Positions 11,979 to 22,061 of a stretch of DNA of 64,000 nucleotides are shown here, piece after piece (the stretch's first letter is position 1; each line of letters begins with the position of its first letter). A program made the position numbers and the translations under genes. Under the pieces are notes generated by a model, which was given only the letters and a program-made list of their open reading frames with translations, made no database searches and had not been told where the DNA came from. Where the stretch lies: contig NC_045133.1 of the NCBI RefSeq assembly GCF_007655135.1, positions 28,617,845 to 28,681,844 on the forward strand, given 5' to 3'. The stretch comes from Punica granatum (taxonomy: Eukaryota; Streptophyta; Magnoliopsida; Myrtales; Lythraceae).

Positions 11979-12835
11979 ATTCCTGAGCTCCTTGTTCCAC
12001 TGCGCTGTCCTTTTGCCAGGAAAACAGCCGCCTCAGACACAGCTTCCTTCAATCGAGCAACCGCGTTCTGGCTTTCTTCATTTGCAACCACCTGATAAAT
12101 CTTGTTTACGTTCAGCAGTGGCTCGATGCTAAGAATGGTGGACCGGATGGTGTTGAATTCCGGTGCGAGACCCATCAAAAATTGAAAAACATTCTTCATC
12201 TGGACCGGATGGTGTTGAATTCCGGTGCGAGACCCATCAAAAATTGAAAAACATTCTTCATCTCCCTCTATGCTGTGATTATCGATACGGTCCCACGGTT
12301 GCGAATCGGGCTCTCGAGGTAGGTTTCGAGTTCATTCCAAAGAATTTTCATCTTGCCATAGTGATCTCTCACCTTGCGTAACTCTTGCTTGAGGAGAGAG
12401 ATTTTAGACTTAATCTGATAAATAAGGGATTGATGGCCCTGCGAATACCTTTCCTTGAGATCGTCCCAGAGAAGCTTCCCGTCTTGAGCTCCAACAATCG
12501 TTGCATGAGTATCCGCAGCCATTAGTATTGAAAATCCAAGTGATAATTGTCGAGTTGCGGACCTCCCAACTTTCTTTGAGTGGGTCGTCCTCGTTCGGCT
12601 TCACCTGCGTTCTCGTGATAAAGGGCCGCTTGCTCTTCTCTCTAAGAGCGGTTAACATGGCCCGGGACCATGTGAGATAATTGTCTCCCTTCAAAGTGCA
12701 GCTGATCAATACTGCTCCCGTTCCATCGGCGGTCCCGAGTTGATAAACTGGCGGCAACTCCTCTTTCCTTTCACCATTCTGCCCTAACTCATAGCCCTTA
12801 TTCGGCTCCTTCTCCAAATCACCAGTATTAGACAT
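11979..12835 (-). pseudogene. copia gag, N-terminal and central part (frameshifted)
   Basis: Minus-strand coding starts at 12835 with MSNTGDLEKEPNKG and continues to a typical gag core (LISCTLKGDNYLTWSRAM). It then shifts frame near 12520 to a segment with WDDLKERYSQGHQ and LWNELETY. A perfect 62-bp tandem duplication (12139-12200 and 12201-12262) further breaks the frame, since 62 is not a multiple of three. Coding continues to 11979, where the PIF/Harbinger-like element splits it. UBN2/retrotrans_gag resemblance is recognised from the motif order, not from a search. Confidence 0.85.
12139..12262. repeat. Perfect 62-bp tandem duplication within copia gag
   Basis: Two identical 62-bp units abut at 12200/12201, each beginning TGGACCGGATGGTG and ending ATTCTTCATC. 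The identity of the copies points to a recent duplication in an already old element. Confidence 0.95.
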
Positions 12836-12897
12836 CTTGTCTTTAGATTAACTCACCACTCAACTTGCATGGATGGATTCGGTCCCAGTGCGTTGGC

Positions 12898-12909
12898 GCT
12901 CTAATACCA
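12898..12909 (-). promoter_or_regulatory. Primer binding site for initiator tRNA-Met
   Basis: The minus strand reads TGGTATTAGAGC immediately after the LTR end. It differs at one base from TGGTATCAGAGC, the usual plant copia site complementary to the 3' end of initiator methionine tRNA. Confidence 0.85.
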
Positions 12910-13084
12910 TGTTAAGATTGGAATCAAAAGGTTTAATCATATTACTGTAAAAGGGTACAACATGTAGACAATAGTGTCTATCAAGAAAGGAAACTAGTGA
13001 ACTGCGAGATTCTATTCCTAAACTACCCTAGCATATATGGAAACATAATATACATAATTGTACAATTCCCAATATCCGGTAATA
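12910..13084 (-). repeat. 5' LTR of the copia element
   Basis: Matches 4152-4327 with scattered substitutions and small indels, about 90 percent identical. It borders the primer binding site at 12898-12909 and is followed by the AAGAG duplication. Confidence 0.9.
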
Positions 13085-13089
13085 AAGAG

Positions 13090-14062
13090 CGTCGGAACAA
13101 TTAAAAGAAGGGGCATTAGCTCATTCTGAACCGCTTTTGATGTAACGCCCTGTGAAAGCTTTAGGCAACGGAGATATTTGCAGACAACCCCCTTTTCTCT
13201 TGCGGTATCTCCGGGTGAGCTTGAAAATTTGTAACACCGAAAAAACAAGTTCATTGTCAGCAGGAATTACTACTTTGTTATTAGAACTGGGTTTTCGTTG
13301 GAAAAAGAATACCTTAACAGAGGTATTTATTGGTCGATAGAGATTGCCATGGCTATGCCGGTAAGATATCGAGACAGTCTCCAATAAGCTTCGTGAAACT
13401 TGTCAGGCCCAGTTCCTGATCAATGGCTACATGAGAGAGGTAGGCAACTAGGCATCCCACAGTTCTGCAACCATCGAGTTGCTCATAAGAGGAGTACGAC
13501 TCGCATCCATCTCATAAGTCATTAGACAATACCGCATATCTTGAAACTATTTTCTACATTGTAGCCAACTCTCTGCTCAAAGAGAGAGAATCCACGCAAG
13601 TTCTTAGGAGGATCGAATTCAATCGTGCATAGCGCAGGGTGGAAGCAATTTGATCATATAACTTTGCCTTAGCATTGATTCTTAAACCAAACTTAGGATA
13701 TTTTGAAAGCAAAGCGAAGTAAAACCCAACAGGTCTCTGTCTAGTAGCCTTCTCCCCCATCAGAAGTAAATCGAGAACAACATCGATGATTCCTGCTTAG
13801 TCCTTGTCACTTGAGTTTTCCGAGGATTATTTTTTCCTGAGATCACCACTTGTCCTCGTAGAAGACTATGAGCTTAGAGATCACCCGCTTGTTCGCTAAT
13901 TTTGGCCGGTTTGAAGAAAGCTTGATGTTTTCAAGGAAGCTGCGGTGTGCTATGTATGGGTTGAGAGATGGAACTAGTAGGAGAAAACGGGTTGAGAGCT
14001 TCTTGGAGCGAACTGGACGGTGGAGCAAACCTCGAGTAGTGACTAATTTCCCATGTTTTTAG
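13090..14062 (-). pseudogene. Unidentified gene-like fragment between copia and outer TIR
   Basis: Minus-strand segments such as GEKATRQRPVGFYFALLSKY and DQIASTLRYARLNSILLRTC (13760-13554), and SSNRPKLANKRVISKLIVFY (14028-13843), look like decayed coding sequence in composition. They are separated by stops and do not resolve into one frame. I do not recognise the family. It may be a host gene piece carried by the outer element. Confidence 0.3.
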
Positions 14063-14519
14063 AGAGAGAGTTTTGTGGGTTTTTAATGGCAAATTATTAT
14101 AGTCATTTTTTTGTCCAAAAAAATTATAGAGTCAAATTTCTCATATCATAAAAAAGTTACGACACTTGACGTCTTGTAATTTCGTTGTACGATTTGAGAG
14201 ATATTATTATCCAAAATTGCTATCTTGTGTGATGAAAATTGAATTTAACAGTAGTTTTCTAACTCGCTTATTTTCTTTTTGGCTCGAAACTTGATCCTAA
14301 GTTGTCATCCTATGTATAAGCTTTCTATAACCACCAAGAATACGAGAATTGAAAACCTGAGCAATGAAAATGAATGTTTCAAAGTCGACTTGAGAAGTTT
14401 ATATATAGAGACCTTTTACAATACAGAGAGATAGAGAGGGAGGGAGAGGAAGAAAAAGGAGATGGAAAATAAAAAAGAAAGGAAAAAATTGAGAAAAAGG
14501 GGGATTAAAGGACCATTTT

Positions 14520-14815
14520 GATGTTTACACCATTTATCTGTCCATACTAATAGCAAGGTGACGGAAGGATCATATTAATTGATGTTTCGAGGGACTAAAT
14601 TAATATTGCAAAATGATCAGATTGATATTCATGGACCAAATTGATATTCTAAGGGATCAAATTCAAGAAAATTGATACCGATAGGCCAAGGGACCAAATC
14701 GATGTTCCAAAGGATCAAATTGAAGTTGGTAAAGACTATTTTGATGCAGATTTCGTGCAAGGAACCCAATTGAGGCAACTCTAACTATCTCAAGGACAAA
14801 ATTGATAGTTTACTC
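14520..14815 (-). repeat. Right inverted terminal region of the outer element
   Basis: Reverse-complement counterpart of 3330-3606, ending in GATAGTTTACTC. Internally it is built from the same short 'gatcaaattgatattcc' units. Confidence 0.6.
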
Positions 14816-14929
14816 TTTATAAAATGGTGAAAACCAAAGAACGGGGAAGAGAGCAGATGATGGCGCAGTAATTTTACTTTTCCGCTGAGAATAACGGAAA
14901 AGATTAGCCCTCAGATCAGAGAACTTAGC

Positions 14930-15110
14930 CCGTTTGTTTTCAGAGTTACAATCACAAAAACTTTAACTTTAACTTTAACTCAACCCACTACACAATAAAA
15001 ATACACATTTCCCAAGTCAATTTTAACTTTAACTCAACACACTATACAATATTTATCTTTTTCCACAATCAAAATCAAAGTTACTTTGACTCTGAAACCA
15101 AACGCCTCAT
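14930..15110. mobile_element. Small MITE, TIR GTTTGKTTTCAGAGT
   Basis: The left end contains CGTTTGTTTTCAGAGTTACA. The right end, reverse complemented, contains GCGTTTGGTTTCAGAGTCAA. The interior has an internal duplication of 'tttaactttaactcaac'. A related copy lies at 35573-35802. Terminal form resembles Tourist/PIF-type MITEs; the target duplication is not clear. Confidence 0.6.
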
Positions 15111-15640
15111 AAAATTCCATCTTCCTCGTCAAAGCAAGGGGACCCGGAAGAATCATCAGGTCAGAAATGTTAATTAAATAATAAGGAAATATTGCCAGCA
15201 GAGCTAAGGTAAGTTTTCTTTTTTTTTTTTGGGATAAACAGAGGTCAGCTAAGTTAGCACCTGATACGAAATAATCTATATCTGGATTCACTAGCTCCAC
15301 TGATTTTTTTTCTTTTTTTCTTTTTTTTCTGTTCTTCGTCGAAATATAAAGACGTGATTTTGGAGAGGAATTGAATTTTATTTTATGAAAAATAATAGGG
15401 TCAAGGCAAAGCAGATAACAAATTTGAGGATGAAGACGAATGTGTCCCTCTCAATCCAGCGGACAAACTGAGACCACGGATCGGAAGGAAAGGGAGACTT
15501 TTGAGGAGCGTAAGAAAAAGACAAAATCTCCCCCCCCCCCCCCCCCCCGAGAAAAAGAAAACGATTGTTAGCACTTTGAGTTTGACCAAACCAAAAACAA
15601 AACAAAAAAAGAAAAAAAGGAATGGAGCTTCTTATAGTTG

Positions 15641-15674
<34 letters not shown>

Positions 15675-16395
15675 GAGTCACATCTCAGCAAAACAGCAAT
15701 ATATATATATATATATTATTTTTCTTTTTGGAATAAAAAAATCCACGCAACCACTGCACTGCAATAGCCAATAGGGTGGGAATGAATATTACCTCATCAG
15801 GACAAAGACCCATGATTCCCACGGCTGCCTGCCTGCCACTGTTTGGCGCTTGCCATCCACCTCGGCTCGCTGGGACAAAAGAAACCTCACTCTCCTCGTT
15901 AACTCTAACTGCTTAATGCTTATCCTATCCACATATACATACTACAGTATACGCCTCTGACCTGAGTTTGGCAGTCCAAATGAAATTCCATATATAACAC
16001 TATCATCAAATACATATACAACACTATCACTTCAATGTATGGCGGCCGTCTTGCCTTGGCCAAGAATATGTTGACTACGAATCAAAATTTTGCACCACAC
16101 AAGCCAACCCTATCCATGCCACGCCACATGAGTGTCAATTCAAACGCAAAAACAGAGAATCTTCATTCAAACAAAGGGAGCTGATAGCAATACCTCATTA
16201 AGAGAAGCATAGAAGAAGAGCAGATAGTCATCAGCTTCACTGCTTATAAAAACTCAAAAAGAAACTAAAAGATATGCTATTCCACGGCGCCCCAATGTTT
16301 TCAAATAACATTACAGCTCCCACGTGCGTGAAGAGAGAAGACAATATAAAATATACAACAATGAAAACTTATATATACTATATATATACATATAC

Positions 16396-16441
<46 letters not shown>

Positions 16442-16904
16442 CAGTAGCAGAATGATCTCTATAATGGTACTCAAGCAGTAATGACTCTCCAAACCACCAT
16501 AAACATCAATTCCAGGAAATATTTTTCCCCAAATCCATTGATGCTGGGCAATATATATATATATGGATGCGAATCTGAACAATCAAATAAACTCTCTCAT
16601 TCTCATTATCCAGTCAGTCTCGGGAAGAACCACTTGCACACCCCTAGCACTCATGTTTTATAACACAGCCATGACGTTTGATTATTAGGCAAATTCTAAA
16701 TGCTTCACAATCCAAATGAATGTATCAACCTCGAAAAGCACACCTTGAGTAACAACTAATATGGACTAGCAGCAATTACAAAGCTTACGCACTTGATAGA
16801 GACGGAATGAGAGACGTAGAGAGACATATATTAGCTAGTTAATTTCCAAACTCTGCCTCATATTTCTCACAAAAATTCGGGAATTAGAACATTATAGCAT
16901 CTCC
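15111..16904. other. Intergenic DNA downstream of the METTL25-type gene
   Basis: Contains a poly-C tract (15531-15549), a (TC)n run (about 15641-15672), TA repeats near 15700 and 16408-16438, and no recognisable gene. Part of 16500-16904 is presumably 3' untranslated region of the minus-strand methyltransferase gene. Confidence 0.5.
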
Positions 16905-17424
16905 TTAAATCTTCATGGCTACAATGGCCACATTCCTTGGGGATAAAGACGGATCAAAAATGGGTAACATGAATGCTTTTAGGGGAATTCCTTGCTCCTG
17001 GAGGAACAGTAACCTATCAAGGAGAATTAGAGTTTCCAAAACACCTCCAATAGCAGCTCTCAGGGACCAATAAGGCCCAATAAATTCCTGTCACAAAGAT
17101 TCATCAGTAAACAATCAGCATGTATGCAGGTGGCACTTGTAAAATACTTGCTCTCCTGACACCCTTGGTTATATCTTTTGCTTGCAACTGAGGAATTATA
17201 ATAAGTTGGATTGCCATCTAACACTCATAAAGTTTTAGCCCATTTTTTCCAAGGGAGACACATCAAACCAATCTGAAACATCCTTTCTGACATCCAGAAT
17301 GTTATAAAACAACTACCTAGAGAGAGACGCTTGGAGCCAGCACATTGGACCCCAACTATCCTTTTAACTTGTTTCTCTATTTCTCATGTACTGACTGATA
17401 ATAAGGTTAGGGGGGAGGGGGGGA

Positions 17425-17466
<42 letters not shown>

Positions 17467-20400
17467 AATGAGGCAAACTTGAATGAAACACAAGCTCAGC
17501 AAGAGGAATATACCATGAATGGCTCATGTTCTTTCCATATCCAATGGAGATCCATATCTTGCAAAGGTTGAAGACCTAGGCGTTGCAATCCAGACAAACT
17601 AAATTCCTCAAAATTACTGTAGTTGGTTCCACTGGGAGCTCTTTCACATATAGTGCTTCTATTATTACAACTTCCATTGCTATCAAAATCTGAGCCAACT
17701 CTGCAGCCTGCAACATGTGCTTTCCAATGAAAATGTTCGCACAGAGACGTGTGTAATTGCAAAAGTAAGCATCCTTGGAACAGCATAACTTCACTATTTA
17801 TCCTCAACCCAGTAATATTTGAATAAAAAATAAAATAAAATAAAAGAATTTCCCTCGAATTAGTCTGATTTTGAGCCAGGGATGTTTGTTTACTTGATTC
17901 CTGATTCAATGAAGACTCTAGAATCCTCCTCTGCTGTTGGCGCCGCATGGCCTTCCCTTGTCGGCCAATTGATGGACTTGTTACCATAACTTCTGGGTAG
18001 TGGCTCAAAAGAACCTTCAATAGCAACAAAGAATTTGAAATGCAAAGAAAAAAATTCCTCAGAATATTTCAGAAAAAGATATTAGTAATGATTCTGCATC
18101 ACTCTATAAAAGAAGGTAGAAAGAGAACATAAAATATAAAATACCATCTGGAAAGCAGCTCGGAAAGCATGCAACTCAAAATTGTGAAGACCAGAATCCT
18201 CTTTCAGACTTCTCCACCTCTCTGCACTCTATAAATTTTCTGCTCAAGGTTAACTTATATAGGCAAAACATCTATAATGACTGGATTTTGTTCATGCATT
18301 TCTTTTTTTAAGAAAAACTGGGCCAGACCATGCTCTTTGCTGAATTCTTTTTGGAGGCTAACTAATAACCTTCAAAATCTTTCTGTCTCCTATTTTCTAA
18401 AGCTTTTAATAAGTGGCCTAGTTACCAGCAAATAACAAGCTAAGTGCATGTTACTAATGCAACATATTTTGATAAGAGGAAACAAGAGATTTAGCAATAC
18501 GAATTTAACCTGGCAAGCTAGATCTCGTGAACATTTTCCAAGTGATATGCCAGCAGATTTAATGCCAGAGCTCACGGGAAAACCTCTTTGACAGCTATCA
18601 TCCTCCGATCCAACTTCTGATAATAAGTTGTAACAACAGCCTATGCTAACAACTGCTTTGACATCATCTAACTCAATAAAGGTCCTGATGCCCGAAAACA
18701 GAAAAAGAAAGCATAAACACGAAATGTCATAGTCTGCACCTTTCTAGCTTGCAATAAAGCTATATTTGAATGTAAAGGACTCTAGCACTATTGTACTCCC
18801 ACCACAGATGTAGAAACTCCATGTCCAAAAAGTAAATGAAGCAGGAAAGAGAAGCACCTGTATTTCAAAGTAACTTGACACTGGCACTTACCTGAGCATT
18901 GTTACTGATAGATCTCCACATGAATGAAGACCAGCCAGAACAAGTAAGGCATCATTGGATGCATCAGACACGGAATCTGGTTTTCTCCCATCTATTTCAT
19001 GCCTGACAAGCTTTTCATTTGCATCCTTATGAATAGGAATCATACTAAGGCCTTTCAACATGTCGATAGAGGAAACTTCGCATGTAATCGTCTTAGGGAT
19101 GTTCAAGCTCATATTTGCTGATCTAACATGAGAACAGAAATCACAAAGAGTAAAGAGATAGTAAAAGACCTAACCTGCAATTTGCATAGCACATTCCATG
19201 GATGATTTTAGGATATATGAAAAAAGGCTTCAAAAATTAATTTGGCCCACTTAGTATAGCCTCACTACTACATACCTAACTTTGGAACAGCAGTCTCAGG
19301 AGTACAAAAATTTTCGCTGTCAGGCAAATGGAACTAGAATCAGGAATGCCTATTGGCTTGATCGCTGATCCTTGGGGGACTTTTGTTCTTATTTGCAAAA
19401 GGCACAGGACATTGCATTTGATGATAAAAGAAAAAATAAAGTTAAGATAGGCATCAGATAATGAAATGCCAACGCAAAGTTGTCTCCAAATGATGTTTCA
19501 CATCTAAGGACCACTGCACAAACACACTGACGTCACCTATGGAGTTCGCGTAGTCAATACATGAAACTGGGGAAAAAATAAGAGCAGAAACTACAATGCT
19601 GTGGACAGATACATATACCCAGATCTTCGCATTTGAGCTGCATAATGCTTCTTAATTCGTTCCGCCCGTGCATCTGTAACCCTTCCATGGTGAGAAGAGG
19701 CATCAATGGCAACTACTGAGTGCTGGTACTGGAAGGAAAGTACTTGTGCAAGATAACCCTAGAAGAACTATTTTATCAGAAACTGGGAAGCAAGAATTGC
19801 AGGTTAAGCAAGAAGAAATATATCTCCTAAAAGTATATGGCACAAAAAGAAATCGGCTCTTGAGATTCAATATTGATGATAAAGCCTAAAATCCAGCCAG
19901 GACAACAGAAAATTCAAGATTTAGGCAACTTGAAGATGGAACCCTGTAACATGAATATTTGCATATGAACAAAAGTGTTGAATAAAGAACTTCACCACCA
20001 CTTATAGCTCTCGATTTTATCATCATACATACAAGAAACAGTTATAAACAGTAAATATGATGATAGAGGGCCACACCTGACCAGCACCCACATCAATAAT
20101 CGTGTGAGCGCCCACCCTCTTTGCAATGAAACTTACGATGGCAGATAGAACTTCAACCTGCTCCACAGTAATGAATGGATTCATAAAGTAGGCTTGCGAT
20201 TCACATTGCTCAATTATGTGAGCAAAACACATGGTACAATATCATATATAAGCAGAAGCAAATCAATTATGGACGCCGCAAGCCATCAAGGGTAAGGTCA
20301 TCTTCCATGGAATCAATCATCATTTCTCATAGGTAAAATCAGAAACCAAACAAAATGTAGTCAGAATCAGAACATACTTCATGTTTTTTCTTCATGCTCA

Positions 20401-21801
20401 TGCCTTGGATGAGTACACTGCTGAGTGAGTCCGCGTGCAGACCCGGGAACATCTGCAGCAGAAAGATACATGTCTTAGAGTTAGACTTGAACTTACCTTA
20501 TTCAATTAAAGTGCCCATTTATTTAAAAATAAAAATAAAAAGAAGAAGAAGCGGGAGGAGAAGAAGATGAAAAAGAAGGGGCCAATATACACAAGCAAAG
20601 CTGGTGGTCAGCAACAAAGTACCTGAAATAAAGCTAAATAGTGGAAGGCTACAGGGGCAACATCGTTTTCAAATGAAGCGGAATGTAAAGATTGAAATAA
20701 CGGAAGAGCAATGCTAAGACAAAACGATGTGTGGCTCAATATGTCTAATCCCACATGAAGTCTGGCAAGAATTGCATGAGCAAAGTTTAGCATCGGACAA
20801 ATGTGAATGGGAGTCATATTTTCCGAACCTTTTCCACTAGTTGGTTTTCAGGGGAATTGGCAATTCTATATGTTGGTACATGAATGACCAAGACAATCAA
20901 GAAAGACACAATTGCAACAACTAGGAAATTAATATGGCGATGTATCGAACCCGAGTATTAACCAATCCAATTTGAAGCCTAACAAATATGAGTGGTCCAT
21001 AGGATTTAAAAGACTCCACCCATTAGTAACATTATAAGCTCATGAAGAACGAACGAACATAAGTGGAATCAACCCAGAGGTGCAATACAATTGAAATGAT
21101 GTATTCTCCGGAATCAGAAATGACAGGGCGATATAATAAATGAAAACAAAAAATTGTTCATTTGGGAGTGCGTTAGAAGGTTCCATAATCAACTCTTATT
21201 TTTCAGTAATTTTATGCCAGCACTTTTCCATCAGCAACAGCACTCCCAAACCAAGCCTAAGAGAAGGAAAAAGAGAAAATACCGTTTGCAAGTCCGCCTG
21301 ATCTCTAGGAAATGAAAGACACCTCAGCGTGTGAACGAACTTCTTAAGTGAAGCAGGCCAGTGACCCTATGAAGATGATTAACAGCGTGGGTTGGGAATG
21401 GGATATGTCAGGACTCCACCCACCAACAAATAATTAACTATCAATCTGACTTCTAGATGTCTGCAGCAAAAAAAAAAAAAAAAAAAAGCACGGTGAACCT
21501 GGACCACTCCGGAGGGAATCAGTAGAAGGTTCTGCACGGACTCCTCGCGCAAACAGTCCATCCATTCCTTATCAACAGCTTCCCACAGCCTATCCTGAAA
21601 GGTAGGACCCGAAGATTGTTTGAGCTGACAATCGAGCTAGAGCGGTCCGAGCGAACTGAGAAAGAAAGGGACCTTAAAGAAATTGACGACGTGAGCTTCC
21701 ATGAGGAAAATGTAAGGTTCGATGAAGCGGACGATGGCCTGGATCCAGTCTAAGGTCTGAACTGCAGTCTGGCAGGAGTACTCGCAGCCACACTCAGCCA
21801 T
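16905..21801 (-). CDS. METTL25-type methyltransferase domain protein (12 exons)
   Basis: My exon model on the minus strand is 21801-21673, 21594-21499, 21366-21283, 20452-20378, 20157-20077, 19758-19619, 19122-18892, 18684-18510, 18228-18145, 18014-17894, 17707-17514, 17087-16905. The exons total 1593 nt (530 aa plus stop), and every GT-AG junction keeps frame. The product has the SAM-binding signature IIDVGAGQGYLAQVL (about residues 148-162, split by an intron exactly after GAGQ). It also has HSCGDLS (268-274) and the family motif SIGCCYNLL (292-300). The C-terminus is GPYWSLRAAIGGVLETLILL. These are features of the METTL25/RRNAD1 (Methyltransf_32) family, putative SAM-dependent methyltransferases; the plant substrate is not known to me. 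The start is the first ATG matching MAECGCEY. An in-frame upstream ATG at 21972 would add 57 residues. A LINE lies just upstream. Confidence 0.9.
17429..17462 (+). repeat. (AG)n microsatellite in the last METTL25 intron
   Basis: About 16 AG dinucleotides within the intron 17088-17513. On the transcribed strand it is a CT tract, so it may act as a long polypyrimidine stretch. Confidence 0.85.
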
Positions 21802-22061
21802 GTGCGCCGGAAACGGATGCCTCGCTTCTTGCTCGGAGTCGGAGGACTGGAGGTGGAGGGAGGAAAGAAGGGCGCAATCAGAATGACTTTGAGCAGTGCA
21901 GTGTCTATTTATCTCCATACCATCCCACGGTTTCTCCTTCCTCTCTCTTCTCACTACAATTTCCAATATCACATTATATTTTATTAAAATTTTTTTATGT
22001 AAATGTACTTATTTATTTTCCTTTTTTCCGGTATAAAGGCGGGACAAACGCTCAAGAAAAA

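Larger units (their letters stand above)
4152..13084 (-). mobile_element. Decayed Ty1/copia LTR retrotransposon, interrupted by two DNA transposons
   Basis: The element has two LTRs of 176 and 175 bp (4152-4327 and 12910-13084), roughly 90 percent identical by eye. It is flanked by a perfect 5-bp target duplication AAGAG (4147-4151 and 13085-13089). A primer binding site next to the 5' LTR and a polypurine tract next to the 3' LTR fix the orientation as minus. Coding order on the minus strand is gag, zinc knuckle, protease, integrase, reverse transcriptase, RNase H, which is the copia order. Every domain carries frameshifts or stops, so it is not autonomous. About 3.9 kb of its 8.9 kb comes from two later insertions (7504-8962 and 9490-11975). 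Confidence 0.93.
3330..14815. mobile_element. Putative outer TIR element enclosing the nested transposon block (MULE-like)
   Basis: The segment 3330-3606 reappears in inverted orientation at about 14520-14815. Both outer ends read RARTAAACTATCAATTT and continue with a run of about 25-bp degenerate units of the form 'caatttgatcccttgga'. The flanks are ATTTTAAAA on the left and TTTATAAAA on the right, seven of nine identical, which resembles a decayed 9-bp target duplication of the Mutator type. The whole copia block and an unidentified gene-like fragment (about 13090-14060) lie inside. The alternative is two independent solo insertions of one repeat family in opposite orientation. No transposase is visible. 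Confidence 0.45.
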
